The notes under the pieces: generated by a model
What the model was told of the DNA's origin: nothing
What the model saw: only the letters and a program-made list of their open reading frames with translations
Databases searched by the model: none
DNA from: Flaccisagitta enflata
Taxonomy: Eukaryota > Chaetognatha > Sagittoidea > Aphragmophora
Direction: 5' to 3'
Assembly (NCBI GenBank): GCA_965153355.1
Contig: OZ231128.1
Span: 1,798,001 to 1,862,000, forward strand
DNA: 64,000 bases
Part shown: positions 1 to 11,986 of the stretch, piece by piece
Layout: each line of letters begins with the position of its first letter
How positions within the stretch are numbered: the first letter of the stretch is position 1
Made by a program: the position numbers and the translations under genes

Positions 1-590
1 GCAAATTGTTATTACAGTGAGATGATCGCAATCCAAAGATGCCACCTGAGCAGGCTGAGCTGCGTTCCCTTCCATTTCAAGCAAACGTCAAATCAATGGC
101 AACGTGTTGATATTACATGTTGATATTGATAACACATCATGATTGGTTGTACACAGGCTCTTACAGTTGGGATGAATACTTTTAACATTTGGTTAAATAG
201 GTAACAATCATTTGCCCTAATCTATTTGGTAAGCATTAGTGTTTTTGTGTTAGACTCAGAATGGAAGTTTGCTAAGTTAGTTTTGCTAGATGGAAAACTA
301 GGAGTGATGCGCGTAGTAACTAGTCCGTGAGGGCATACAAGGCCCTTTTCCATATTTTTCAGTGTGGGCATAGTGAGGGATTTTGCCCCACCTGTCGTAC
401 ATAATTCACAGAATCTACAATATTTCAATCAACTATGCTGTTTGAATTACTATTCAAAGCTGATAATCGCTCGCGAGTGGGAAGGGGAAGTGATTCAGAC
501 GCCATTTTGATCGCTGAAAAAGGGTAATTCTCAAAGGAGGGGGCAACAATATCGTTGCGGTCTGGTGGGCAGGGTCGCACAATCCCCTCT
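1..590. other. AT-rich sequence without a supported gene
   Basis: I see no gene here. The short minus-strand frame at 222-428 has no splice context or family resemblance. Bases 548-590 (GCGGTCTGGTGGGCAGGG and following) resemble one end of the AGTCGC-ended short elements described elsewhere, so the adjoining (CA)n/(GA)n array may sit inside a decayed copy. Confidence 0.4.
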
Positions 591-823
<233 letters not shown>

Positions 824-929
824 AGAGAAGCGAAAAGACCGAAAGAAATAGAATCGCGAGGACGCAATTCATAATAGTTCGAGTTCTTTGATACCAACTC
901 TGTAAGACGTCAAGTATGCCAGAAAAAAA

Positions 930-1530
930 TGAGGTGCTTCACCCCACTTTTGCATCGATAATGGATTAATTGTCCATCCACAAATGTTTTCTTTGCTCAA
1001 GTTGTCACTGGATACACTTGATATGTATGTCTGTTTCATATTTTACGCTTCTAGTCGCCTTTTGAAAAGCAATTCTCACAGAAAATGGCAAGAAAATGAA
1101 GATTTTAAAGGAAATCTTGTTGACATTTTTTTCTTTTTTCTGAGGTCGAAATTATAAGAAAGCCACACCTAGAAGAATTTTGCATTTTCAAAAACATAGT
1201 TCTCTCTAGAAACGATTTAGGAAGAGAGCTATGTTCTTTGTTTTTTCATTTCTTCATTTTCTATGCAAACTTATAATTTCGACCAACCCCTTATCAGTGA
1301 CAAAAAAGAAATTTGTAAAAATTTTCAGTAAATCTTCTTCAGTAGTATAAGCTAAATCTGAGTCTCTTGCTAAATGGATGCAAATTTTGCTTTCAGATAT
1401 CATGCATGTCATGTCTCAATCACTTTTATTCACTTGTTTTTCTACTTTCACTTGTGTATTTTTTCTATTTTTACCAATTTTGATACCCTAAATGTTGGCT
1501 TCGTGGGCACGCTGTCGTAATCTGACTGTG
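930..1530 (+). repeat. Dispersed repeat K, copy 1, with nested inverted stems
   Basis: About 600 bp is similar to 14690-15280. An outer stem pairs 1144-1158 (GGTCGAAATTATAAG) with 1270-1284, perfectly over 15 bp. An inner stem pairs AACATAG-containing bases 1193-1206 with 1224-1235. Similarity to the second copy continues 3' of the stems through TTTCAGATATCATG and CACTTGTTTTTC motifs. There is no coding frame. The element class is unknown. Confidence 0.7.
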
Positions 1531-1656
1531 TCGATTGTTCAACGTATCGAAGCACCATTTAACCAAATGGTCGGAGATGGCGTGGTTTTCCTAGTCTTAG
1601 TCAAGGCCTCAAAGAGGCGGAATTATTACGGCCAAAATGGCGGAATTTTAGTGGCG

Positions 1657-1800
1657 CCTGAGGCTAATAGCCCCGTTTGCACTGTAGGACGACACGTCGA
1701 AGATCTGCACTTGAGAGAGTGCCCTGAGGCTAATATCCTCGTTTGCACTGTAGGACGACACGTCGAAGATCTGCACTTGAGAGACTGCCATTTGCAAATG
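1657..1800 (+). repeat. 66-bp tandem duplication, two copies
   Basis: CCTGAGGCTAAT recurs at 1657 and 1723, and the intervening 66 bp are nearly identical. Because 66 is 22 codons, a 130-aa frame at 1492-1884 stays open across it. Its product resembles no family known to me, and I do not call it a gene. Confidence 0.85.
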
Positions 1801-1879
1801 TACATGTTTCGACTGAGGGATGGCATAATGGGGGATCTTGCAGATCATGGTATCATGGCAACTATGAAATGGCGTTTGA

Positions 1880-2730
1880 AATAAGGCTCAGTGCAAAAGC
1901 GTGGTTTTGTAGATGGCGCACGTTGAGGCAAATTAGACCATTTGCATGTTAAGCATCAAGGAATAGCGCATCAAAATCAGTGCATTAGATTTGGAAAAAA
2001 AATGCATTCCAGGCTTTGAACTAAATTTTTTCTATGGAAGCTACAAACAAACTTTTTAATCGTGGTTCATTACTAATATATCATTAGCATCATGAAGCAA
2101 CATATCATTAAATGCGGTTACATGTTTAGCATCCATCAGCTTCTATAGACGTCATTTTGAGTTTTTAACCAATTCTGATGCTTTTTATAGGCAAAATCGC
2201 AGTTCAACAAGAGGTTCTTTTTGTCCGTCCATACTTTAGTCAGGTCGCCCATTATTTAACAGTGCACGACAAAATTTCTAGCTCCCTACAGGCAAACTTT
2301 TTTTGACAAATGGCTGCCTACAATCTTATGTATAGAACTTGTCAACATCCTAGCACTTTAAAAAAGTAATTAACAGGGCAGGTGAGATACTATTTTTACA
2401 AAAAAAAAATATTCTTCTCTATGTTTTTTAGCCAGTTCACTATTTTGTTTTCTCTGTTTCACTTATCTCATGATATTTTTATAATGGTTTTTTGTGTGCA
2501 TCTGCCTACAAAGGAAGCTCACTGCCTTCGAGCAATCCTCACACAAAGTTTGTCATACCCTGGCATGCCTGACGTCACGGACCTGTTCATAAAATCACGC
2601 GAATGACGCATCGTGTTGCATGTTGCCCAGGTGGGCTTGTTTTTTTTTCTTTTTTCGTCCATCGCGTCGTTTGGGTTGTAAGGAGGTTAACAGCGTGATT
2701 CGATCGCCGCAGGAAACGCAAAAAAGCCCA
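1880..2730. other. Unique AT-rich stretch, no gene seen
   Basis: Nothing supportable is coded here. A perfect CRE-type octamer TGACGTCA lies near 2570, but without a gene context it has no assigned role. Confidence 0.4.
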
Positions 2731-2734
2731 AGTG

Positions 2735-2852
2735 GAACCAATTTTGTGTGAGAGAAAAAAAGAAAAGAAAGGAATGAAGGAGCAAGAAGGAAAGGAAGAT
2801 CAAGCGAAGGAGGGAGACCAAGGGGAGGGGGGGGAAGAAGGAGAGAAGTGTA
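2735..2852. repeat. Purine-rich low-complexity tract
   Basis: A run of AAAGAAAAG, GGAAGG and GGGGGGGAAG, almost entirely purine on the plus strand. The frames on both strands are compositional. Confidence 0.7.
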
Positions 2853-3249
2853 GCGGTAACCGTTCTGTTGGAAACTGTCGTGGGCACAGATATATGCAGA
2901 TTCGTAGTCCCTTACAACTAACCAGGTATTGAAACCGTTGAAATTCTTGCGGACTCTTTAATGTTGGGTGCCACATGATCAGTTTTCTAGCAACATTCAT
3001 TGTCTCTGGTTTCAGTGTGTCATTGCGTGGACAGATATACGACTTGGAAGATTGAGTGACTACTTGATTTTGGACTCAAAAGCTTTATGTATTCTTGAAT
3101 TCCACAGTGTCAAAAAATTTGTCTTCAGTTTTGAGACTCCCAGTCTCATGCAGTGATAATGAGGATTTCGACGTTGAGGATTAACTTTCAATTTGTTAAA
3201 TATGTGAGGGTTGGGGTCGCTAAGATTTTTGGTCGAAAATTCTTTGGTA

Positions 3250-4161
3250 ACCTTGGCGTCATAAAAAATGGCGGATTTTTAAAACCTATTTTAACCAACT
3301 TAATTTGAGAGAAACTAAGAAAAATTGGTGATGTCTAGAAAGCTCTTCGCAAGATCTTTCATTTGAGTTGTGTCGCAACATTGTCACTCAAATATTTTAG
3401 ATGCTACATCAATTTAAATACGATCCCTTAAAACCCATACTTAACCTTATCCAATTGAGATGGAAATTGATATTGTGGTACAACATACCTTTCTTTAACA
3501 GCTCCTAAAATTTCATTCAAATTGGACAACTTCTACTATCATTTTCACCATGCGAAAGATTTCATCAATGATTTGCAAAACTGTGGTTTGAAAGAATCAG
3601 TGATTGGATTTTATTAAGGGTTTTGTACATGAAGATATGGTTAAAATTATGAAAAATCTATGATAATTTTGTAGTCCATATTTGGGGCCCTCTTCCAAAG
3701 AAGTAAACTGAGTATGAGCTCAAACAATTCAGAAATAAACGCGAGTTTTTCTTAAAATTGCATCATTTTTCAAGAATTTTGATGAGGCATTAAAAAAGAA
3801 CATGCAAAAACCATGGTAAAATTTTTTCGATTATCACAAAAATTCAACCGGTATCAGTAGACATAAATTTCAGACATCACTGAAAATTTGAACGCAATCG
3901 AACAAAATCTTCTATCATTTTGGTAATGATGAAATTATTGGCTAACTTTTTTTCTTATGACATAATGTTAGGGTAAGAAAATAGAGGTTTTATTTAAATC
4001 ACTGAAGTTTCTAAACCGCTTGAGCCACTATGTCCAGACACAACTCAAATGAAAGATCTTTCAAAGAGCTTCCCAAACATCACCAATTTTCCTTAGTTTC
4101 TCTTAAATTAAGATGGTTAAAATAGGTTTTAAAAATCCGCCACTTTTTATGACGCCAAGGT
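3250..4161. mobile_element. MITE of family H, TA target duplication (912 bp)
   Basis: The terminal inverted repeats begin ACCTTGGCGTCATAAAAAAT at the left end and end ATGACGCCAAGGT at the right, flanked by TA (3248-3249 and 4162-4163). Subterminal inverted similarity extends about 150 bp inward, including matching CAAATGAAAGATCTTTC segments. No transposase frame is present. TA flanks suggest a Tc1/mariner-type helper. A second copy is at 34678-35275. Confidence 0.85.
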
Positions 4162-4371
4162 TACTTACGGTTTACTGCTTGCTAGGCTGATACTGCCCAA
4201 TAGAATCACAAAGGAAGAAGACGACGAGGAGTCTAAGTAGCTTCCTGATTTCGGGACGGATCAAGATCTCCGTGGACTCAAACGGGAGCTATACCTGTCT
4301 ATTAGACCTGTGCACAATATCAGAACGATATATTAAGTGGAAGTGTAAGACCAAGGCGTGTTTGTGACAGG

Positions 4372-5908
4372 CTCGGTCGCCAAATGTAGTGGAGGCCAAG
4401 TATCTAAAAGAACCCCAAAATGTATCCAGAAAGTATCTAGGATTTTCCGCTAGTATCTAGATTAGTATCTAGAGGATATTTTATAAAAGAAATCAATATG
4501 AATAATGATATTTGTCAAAAAAACATTAGAGTGATATGAATAGACTGATTAATGTAGAAGATGCTGCAACTCTTGAGCTCATAACTCTTTAAATCAACAA
4601 TGCAAAGATGATTTGAGAAAAGATTATCATAGAAAACTTATGGAGTCAAGTTGGCTTGTAACAGCAGGGATTATCTTGCATGTCATAGTTTTATAGCCAT
4701 ATGACTATTGCTTATAACCCCTAATCTCTTCATCTCCCAATGAAAAAGTACAGGAAGTATTTTGGCCCCAGCATTGCCTTTATTTTATAAAAAAAAGCAA
4801 GCAAGGCAGCGCCCATGAGTAAAATTAATCAAAAAGCAAAAAAAAAAAAAAAAAATTGTACACCTTGATGTACAATGCCAATCCCGACAGGTACCACTTG
4901 ATTTAGTACTTAGAACTAAAAATAGAACCAGAAAGATTAGAAAGAATAGAGATATTCTTTAATGGCTATTTTCATTGACAAGGCCTTATACATTTCCCCC
5001 AGTTGCGGACAGGTGGGCTAAGGCAGTGTAGTAACAAGGCCGGTTACATGGCTACCCCAGTTGCATGTGGGTGGGCAGGAGCAGTGAAAGAAAAGGTCAC
5101 CGGAGCATTTGGTTAGGTGGGGTTAGCTCAAAACGCTGAAAAAATAAAAAGGGGACCGACCAACCAACCCACCAATGGATGGACAAACAAAACAGAGTGG
5201 AGGTGCATAGCATGCAACTAAAAAACTGCTCACATTTCAAAAAAGTTTTCAACAAATAAACAGATGGACAGACAGACAAACCAATAAAGCAGGTTCAAGA
5301 GTTGTGTGTCCAATTCTAAAAACATTGCTTATTATGCTATGAGAAATCTGGGGCCTCTTTAGGAAAACTATGAATGTTATGAAGGCTTAAGGAAAACTAT
5401 AAAGGTAAAATACTTTCTAGGACACAGTTATTTTATGTCATTCATGATTTAGTAAGAGCATCTTGAATTGATTCAAAAAAAATATTGGATGCTTGGCCGG
5501 TAAGCAGGGGCAAAGGCAGTATGACTCTTTAAAAATTCTATGGCTAAGTTTGCATCATCAAAGAAATCAAGAAAATTCTATGGTCAAATTTGCATCATCC
5601 AAAAAATCAAGCAACTGACTCATAAACATATTAACATTTATATCAGGTATGCATATACTCAACCAGGATAAAAAAATCATTTTATTAGCCCAGATTTAAG
5701 TCCATTACCTAAAAAAAGTAGCTGAGCATGTTTAAAAAAAAAATCTTTAAGCCACTATTTCAAGTATCCAGATTTGAGCTGGAGTATCTAAATTTTTCTC
5801 CCAAAAGTATCCAAATTAGTAGCCAGGATCCAAATGCCTTTTAAGGTATCTAGGCACCTCTAAAAAGTATCCAGATCTGGATCCTAAGTATCTAGTTTGG
5901 CGACCCAG
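4372..5908. mobile_element. hAT-like non-autonomous element with 8-bp TSD (1,537 bp)
   Basis: The 8-bp direct repeat GTGACAGG (4364-4371 and 5909-5916) flanks termini CTCGGTCGCCAAA and TTTGGCGACCCAG. This is a 13-bp inverted repeat with one mismatch, resembling the hAT terminal style (YAGGGTCGCCAAA). Subterminal DNA carries many AGTATCTAG / AAGTATCCAGA motifs near both ends, as expected for transposase-binding clusters. No transposase frame survives. A family-A element (5034-5219) is inserted inside. Confidence 0.82.
5034..5219 (-). mobile_element. Short HINE-like element, family A1, nested in the hAT-like element
   Basis: Read on the minus strand it begins AGTTGCATGCTATGCACC and ends ACATGGGTAGCC-like then CCGGCCTTGT, with a (GTTG/GTCC) tract behind the 5' end. 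The terminal AGTTGCATG is matched by CATGCAACT near the other end, so even this mutated copy keeps the inverted terminal pairing. Another partial 3' end lies just outside at 4981-5033. Confidence 0.75.
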
Positions 5909-6044
5909 GTGACAGGGGTGAGTGTCACCAATTGAGCCGCCGATTACACAGATTTCTCGCTGAATCGAACCTCAACGAGAGCATGTGAACGCAACTTTGG
6001 TGGTTTTAGCTTGCAGTAACGGGCATTTATGATGCTGTTGTTGG

Positions 6045-6120
<76 letters not shown>
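6045..6120. repeat. (TG)n microsatellite
   Basis: About 37 TG units, followed directly by the GGGGTTGGGGTGAGGCC and CCCTGCCCACCCGTC block that forms one end of family A5, so the array probably grew within such an element. Confidence 0.97.
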
Positions 6121-6195
6121 TGGGGTTGGGGTGAGGCCTAGGGTTTGTTACCCCTGCCCACCCGTCACAATGATATTGTGACCCCACGTTACCTC
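6121..6195 (+). mobile_element. Family A5 element end (fragment)
   Basis: TTACCCCTGCCCACCCGTCA, then a hairpin (CACAATGATATTGTG), then ACCCCACGTTACC. It matches the ends at 38520-38560 (reverse) and 41740-41774. Confidence 0.6.
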
Positions 6196-6302
6196 ATCGT
6201 CTTTTTCTCCATCTTAGTCTTTTTTTCATCTCCTTTTTTGTGGATCGCAGCGAAGCAAGATCCACTTAGTCCTGGGTAAATTTTTTTTTTTTTTTTTTTT
6301 TT

Positions 6303-7858
6303 GCCGTCCTCACTCACCATTTCCAAGGATTTTTTGTTCATCCCAAAAGTGTGTCCTCACTCACCACTATCTTTTGTTTGCAGTAGTCTTTTTTTTTCTC
6401 AATAGATGTCCTCACTCACCAGACCCTTTTTCTTTGATTGTCTTTTGTTTTTCTCTTCAAAGAATGTCCTCACTCACCATTTCTAAGGATTTTTTTTCAT
6501 CCCAAAAGTGTGTCCTCACTCACCACTATCTTTTGTTTGTAGTAGTCTTTTTTTTTCTCAATAGATGTCCTCACTCACCAGACCCTTTTTCTTTGATAGT
6601 CTTTTGTTTTTCTCTTCAAAGAATGTCCTCACTCACCATTTCTAAGGATTTTTTTTCATCCCAAAAGTGTGTCCTCACTCACCACTATCTTTTGTTTGTA
6701 GTAGTTTTTTTTTCTCAATAGATGTCCTCACTCACCAGACCCTTTTTCTTTGATAGTCTTTTGTTTTTCTCTTCAAAGAATGTCCTCACTCACCATTTCT
6801 AAGGATTTTTTTTCATCCCAAAAGTGTGTCCTCACTCACCACTATCTTTTGTTTGTAGTAGTCTTTTTTTTTTCTCAATAGATGTCCTCACTCACCAGAC
6901 CCTTTTTCTTTGATAGTCTTTTGTTTTTCTCTTCAGAGAATGGCCTCACTCACCATTTCTAAGGATTTTTTTTTCATTCCAAAAGTGTGTCCTCACTCAC
7001 CACTATCTTTTGTTTATAGTAGTCTTTTTTTTTCTCAATAGATGTCCCCACTCACCAGACCTTTTTTCTTTGATGGTCTTTTGTTTTTCTCTAAAAAGAA
7101 TGTCCTCACTCACCATTTCTAAGGATTTTTTTTCATCCCAAAAGTGTGTCCTCACTCACCACTATCTTTTGTTTGTAGTAGTCTTTTTTTTTTCTCAATA
7201 GATGTCCTCACTCACCAGACCCTTTTTCTTTGATAGTCTTTTGTTTTTCTCTTCAAAGAATGTCCTCACTTGCCATTTCTAAGGATTTTTTTCATCCCAA
7301 AAGTGTGTCCTCACTCACCACTATCTTTGTTTGTAGTCTTTTTTTTTCTCAATAGATGTCCTCACTCACCAGACCCTTTTTCTTTGATAGTCTTTTGTTT
7401 TTCTCTTCAAAGAATGTCCTCACTCACCATTTCTAAGGATTTTTTTTCATCCCAAAAGTGTGTCCTCACTCACCACTATCTTTTGTTTGTAGTAGTCTTT
7501 TTTTTTCTCAATAGATGTCCTCACTCACCAGACCCTTTTTCTTTGATAGTCTTTTGTTTTTCTCTTCAAAGAATGTCCTCACTCACCATTTCTAAGGATT
7601 TTTTTTCATCCCAAAAGTGTGTCCTCACTCACCACAATCTTTTGTTTGTAGTAGTCTTTTTTTTTCTCAATAGATGTCCTCACTCACCAGACCCTTTTTC
7701 TTTGATTGTCTTTTGTTTTTCTCTTCAAAGAATGTCCTCACTCACCATTTCTAAGGATTTTTTTTTCATCCCAAAAGTGTGTCCTCACTCACCACTATCT
7801 TTTGTTTGTAGTAGTCTTTTTTTTCTCAATAGATGTCCTCAATCACCAGACCCTTTTT
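6303..7858 (+). repeat. Satellite D, about 159-bp unit, homogeneous part
   Basis: TGTCCTCACTCACCATTTC recurs at about 6465, 6624, 6781, 6941, 7101, 7261, 7415, 7574 and 7733, a spacing of 154-160 bp. Each unit holds three TCCTCACTCACC submotifs separated by T-rich linkers, so an older period of about 53 bp is visible. Long open frames here reflect a unit of 3 x 53 bases and are not genes. A poly-T run (6280-6302) precedes the array. Confidence 0.95.
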
Positions 7859-8302
7859 GGGCAGCGGCCCCGAAGGGGCCGATGACCTATGCTTTCACAC
7901 AGGGCAAATTTCTCCTCCTTCTTCTTCTTCTTCTCCTTCTCCTCCTTCGTACCCCCCCCCCCGCTTTCAGCCTCGAGACCCAAATCCCAGCCTCAAGGCC
8001 CAAATCCCAGCCTCAAGGCCCAAATCCCAGCCTCAAGGCCCAAATCCCAGCCTTGAGGCTCCAATTCCAACCTTGAGGCTCAAATCCCAGTCTCGAGGCT
8101 CAAATCTCAGCCAAGAGGCTCAAATCCCTGCCTCTAAGCTCAAATCCCAGCTTCAAGGCCCTGATTCCAGCCTCCAGGCTCAAATAAAAACAGCATAGGT
8201 CATCGGCTCCTTCGGGGCCGCTGCCCCTCTTACCATCTCACACCCTCATACACTCACTTAGGGGCAACGGGTACCGCTGACCATCTAACGCTTTTGCGAC
8301 TA
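7859..8302 (+). mobile_element. Family E element inserted in satellite D
   Basis: Interruption of the satellite at CCCTTTTT|CTTTGATAG defines both ends. The left end is GGGCAGCGGCCCCGAAGGGG, a perfect GC-rich hairpin. The right end is CTTTTGCGACTA followed by TT. Inside are a (CTT)n tract, a poly-C run, about ten 20-bp units of the type CCTCAAGGCCCAAATCCCAG (7965-8190), and an inverted partner of the left hairpin (8205-8227). Then follows the block CAACGGGTACCGCTGACCAT shared by all family E 3' ends. No protein is coded. Confidence 0.88.
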
Positions 8303-9560
8303 TTCTTTGATAGTCTTTTGTTTTTCTCTTCAAAGAATGTCCTCACTCACCATTTCTAAGGATTTTTTTTCATCCCAAAAGTGTGTCCTCACTCACGACT
8401 ATCTTTTGTTTGTAGTAGTCTTTTTTTTTTCTCAATAGATGTCCTCACTCACCAGACCCTTTTTCTTTGATAGTCTTTTGTTTTTCTCTTCAAAGAATGT
8501 CCTCACTCACCATTTTTAAGGATTTTTTTTCTTCCCAAAAGTGTGTCCTCACTCACCACAATCTTTTGTTTGTAGTAGTCTTTTTTTCTCTCAATAGATG
8601 TCCTCACTCACCAGACCTTTTTTCTTTGATAGTCTTTTGTTTTCTTCTTCAAAGGATTTTTTTTATCCCAAAAGTGTGTCCTCACTCACCACAATTTTTT
8701 GTTTGTAGTAGTCGTTTTTTCTCTCTATAGATGTCCTCACTCACAAGACCCTTTTTCTTTGATAGCCTTTTGTTTTTATTTTCAAAAAATGTCTTCACTC
8801 ATTATTTCCTAATAATTTTTTTTCTATCCAAAAAGTTTGTCCTCACTCATTACAATCTCATGTTTGAAGTAGTCTTGTTTTTCTCTCAGTAGCTGTCCTC
8901 ACTCACCAGACCCTTTTTCTTTAATAGCCTTTTGTTTTTATGTTCAAAGAATATCCTCACTCACTATTCATTAGAATTTTTTTCATCCCAAAAATATGTC
9001 CTCACTCACTACAATCTTTTGTTTGTTGCAGTCTTTTTTTTTTCTCTCAATAGATGTCCTCACTCACCAGATCTTATTTCTTTGATAGTCTTTTGTTTTC
9101 TTCTTCAAAGAAGGTCCTCACTCATCATTTCCCATGGATTTTTTTTATCCAAAAAGTCTGTCTTCACTCACAACAACTTTTGTTTGTAGTAGTCTTTTTT
9201 TTTCTCAATAGAAGTCCTCCCTCACCAGATCTTTTTTCTCCTATAGTCTTTTGTTTTTCCCTTCAAAGAATCTCTTCACTCACTAATCCCAAAGAATTTT
9301 TTTCATCCCAAAAGTGTATCCTCACTCATCACAATCTTTTGTTTGTTGCAGTCTTTTTTTTTTGTCTCAATAGATGTCCTCACTCACCAGATCTTTTTTC
9401 TTTGATAGTCTTTTGTTTTTCTTTTAAAGAATGTCCTTAATCACCATTTCCTAACAATTTCTTTCATCCCAAAAGTGTGTCTTCACTCACCACAATCTTT
9501 TCTTTGTAATAGTCTTTTTTTCTCTCAATGGATGTCCTTACTCAGCAGAACTTGTAAATC
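8303..9560 (+). repeat. Satellite D, diverging part
   Basis: The same unit resumes after the insertion. Copies up to about 8640 are near-identical to the left block. From 8640 onward units accumulate substitutions and indels, a decay gradient typical of an array edge. Confidence 0.93.
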
Positions 9561-9840
9561 TTGTAAATCTTTTGTTTCCTCTATATCATTTATTATTTTT
9601 TTCATCCCCAGAATGTGTCCTCACCTCAGTCTTTTGTTTGTTTTATCTTTTTTCTTTCAAATTGTCTCCACTTATCTTTACGTAAATCTTTTGTTTTTTC
9701 ATCCTCACCATCAATCATATTCTGTTATTCTGAGTGTTGTCAAGTGGCCTGGCTGTGTACGCCACTTAACGGAAACATACAGTATCAATCGATCTTGGAC
9801 AAAAAGCTTTTTTTTTCAGGTCAGGGGTAAATTTTAAGTT
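9561..9840 (+). repeat. Degenerate satellite D remnants
   Basis: Isolated TCCTCACCTCAGTCTTTTG and TTTTTCATCC motifs remain, with the period lost. Confidence 0.6.
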
Positions 9841-9918
9841 GTATGACAGAGGTCAATGAGTGTATTGAGAAAATTAACAAAAATATACTCTTAATCTTAA
9901 CATCTACTGTATCTTTAA

Positions 9919-10400
9919 AAATAAATAGATTACCATTACAGTACTAGAAAAATGCATTGAAAATCTGTTGAGTTTCCTTTGGGACCCAGTTGCAAATTCT
10001 ATGCTGCATATTTTTTGGAAATATTGCTTGTAATGATAGTTCAGTAGTAGTACACACCTGTCCTAGTGGAGATTTGATAATCTAGATAATTCTAGTATAG
10101 CTAGTTTAGCCTATTTTTGTAGTACTATTGCCTTTAGAAATCATAGTAATTTAATAAAAAATAAATAGATTACTATATTGGTACTAGAAAATGCATTGAA
10201 AATCTGTTGAGTTTCCTTTGGGACCCTGTTGCAAATTTTATGCTGCATATTTTTTAGAAATGTTGCTTGTAATGATGGTAAAGTATTAGTGCACACCTGT
10301 CCTAGTGGAGATTTGATAACCTAGATAATTCTAGTATAGCTAGTTTAGCCTATTTTTGTAGTACTATTGCCTTTAAAAATCATAGTAATTTAATAAAAAA
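9919..10400 (+). repeat. 240-bp tandem duplication, two copies
   Basis: ATAAATAGATTAC occurs at 9921 and 10161 and the 240 bases between are nearly identical, ending ATCATAGTAATTTAATAAA in both. No gene. Confidence 0.93.
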
Positions 10401-10541
10401 AGGCTAAAATCAATAAAAAAAATGTTTTTTTGCCATTTTTTCTCTTCAAATAGTAAAAGTGACATTTGACAAAGGTAAAAATGCAATCAAAATCCTTGAA
10501 GAATGTATCCTCACCTTAGTCTTTTGTTTGTGTTACTTTTT

Positions 10542-10738
10542 AGTCGCGTGCACGCAACTCTACAACCCGCTTTGTCCGTCGGTCGGTCGGTCAGTTGGTC
10601 GGTTGGTTGGTCACACTTTACTTTTTTTTATGATTTTATTTCTTTGACCTCACTGCTCCTGCCAAAATGGTCTGGTGACCTCAAATATGGCCCCTGCCCA
10701 CCCGCACGCGACTTCGGTAGCCGTGTATCCGGCCTTGT
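10542..10738 (+). mobile_element. HINE-like element A1 inserted in satellite remnants
   Basis: The 5' end is AGTCGCGTGCACGCAACT, followed by CTACAACCCGCTTTGTC and a GGTC/GGTT tetranucleotide tract. The 3' part is CCCTGCCCACCCGCACGCG, then ACTTCGGTAGCCGTGTATCC and GGCCTTGTT. The terminal AGTCGCGTGC is exactly inverted in GCACGCGACT near the 3' end. The flanks are a T-run at both sides, with decayed satellite D (CCTCACCTTAGTCTTTTG) outside. Confidence 0.88.
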
Positions 10739-10742
10739 TTTT

Positions 10743-11060
10743 TTTCTTAAGATGTTTCCACTTATCTCTATGTAAATCTTTTGTTTTATCTATATCATTC
10801 ATTCATTTTTTACATCCCCAGAATGTTTCCTCACCTTAGTCTTTTGTTTGTTTTATCTTTTCTCTTTCAAGATGTCTCTACTTATCTCTATGTTTTGTTT
10901 TTTCCACCTCGTCATCAATAACAATCATCGATCATATTTTTTTTATCCCAAAACTTTTTTCTATCTCAAAAATATCCTCACCTGTCTTGTTTAAGTTTGT
11001 CTTAATTCATCCACCAGATGTCTTAAACTTTATCTCAATTTGCCTTTTGTTTTTTTCCCA
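10743..11060 (+). repeat. Degenerate satellite D remnants
   Basis: Contains CTTATCTCTATGTAAATC, ATCCCCAGAATGTTTCC and CCTCACCTTAGTCTTTTG motifs shared with 9600-9700. Confidence 0.6.
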
Positions 11061-11085
11061 CTGCTTGATTTTTTTTTCAACCACG

Positions 11086-11209
<124 letters not shown>

Positions 11210-11337
11210 ATTTCAGCTATTGAATACCATGGAACTTGAAATGCTCACCAAATTTAGCAATTCACTTATAGTTCAGAGTTTTTTTTATCTAAATTTCAGA
11301 TTTGAATTTTGTATGTATTAATGCATGTTATGAAATG

Positions 11338-11578
11338 TTTAAAAAAGTAGAAAATGAAAAGTAAAAAGAAATAAAGTAAAAAAAATAAAAAAGTGAAAAA
11401 ATGAAAAAACAAAAAAATGAAAAAGTGAAAAAATAACAAAATAAAAATTTAAAATTTGAAAATGTGAAAAAATAAAAAAATCAAAGTAAAAAAGAAAATG
11501 CAAAAAAAAAAGAAAAATAAAAAATGAAAAAAAATTTATAGAAAAAAAAATAATAAAAAAAAACAAAAAATAAAACAT
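11338..11578. repeat. A-rich low-complexity tract
   Basis: AAAAATGAAAAA-type sequence with scattered TAAAA and GAAAA, about 240 bp. The 131-aa minus-strand frame across it is a compositional artefact. Confidence 0.9.
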
Positions 11579-11645
11579 CGCGATCCACAGTATTGGCGAC
11601 AGCCACTGGTTCTTCTTTGTTGTCACCTTCTTCTTTTTCTTTTTA

Positions 11646-11700
11646 GTCGCGTGAATAGAGTTGGTATATCTGTCTGTCGGTTGGTCTGTTGGCAGTCTTA
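11646..11700 (+). mobile_element. Family A fragment
   Basis: TTTTTAGTCGCGTGAATAGA followed by GTCTGTCGGTTGGTCTGTTGG. The 5' end and start of the tetranucleotide tract only. Confidence 0.6.
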
Positions 11701-11797
11701 CTGAAATGTAGGCTTTTGATCTTAGATAAGACAAAGGTAACTACAGGGCATCTTATGTCATTGAGACCACCAATAATAAGTTTGTTTTGCTTTCTGA

Positions 11798-11897
<100 letters not shown>

Positions 11898-11986
11898 TTC
11901 TAGCTGGCCATAGCTGGCCATAGCTGATGAATCTTATCAAAACACGAGCATCTAATTTCCTTCTCATGTCCATTTACGTTTTCTTC

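Noticed and set aside
1492-1884. 130-aa plus-strand frame
   Set aside because: It stays open because of the in-frame 66-bp duplication. No domain, no splice context, no signal peptide.
2968-3156. Possible exon after TTTCAG at about 3015, with WTDIRLGRLSDY resembling the Cys-loop channel motif
   Set aside because: The similarity is limited to a few residues, no donor or partner exon follows, and the frame ends next to a MITE.
5940-5970. Possible tRNA B-box (GGTTCGATTC on the minus strand)
   Set aside because: No A-box at the right distance and no acceptor stem pairing around it.
6374-8076. Long plus-strand frames with repeating SPDPFSLIVFCFSLQR-type protein
   Set aside because: The satellite unit is about 159 bp, divisible by three, so a frame without a stop stays open through successive units. 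It ends where units change length. Not a repeat protein gene.
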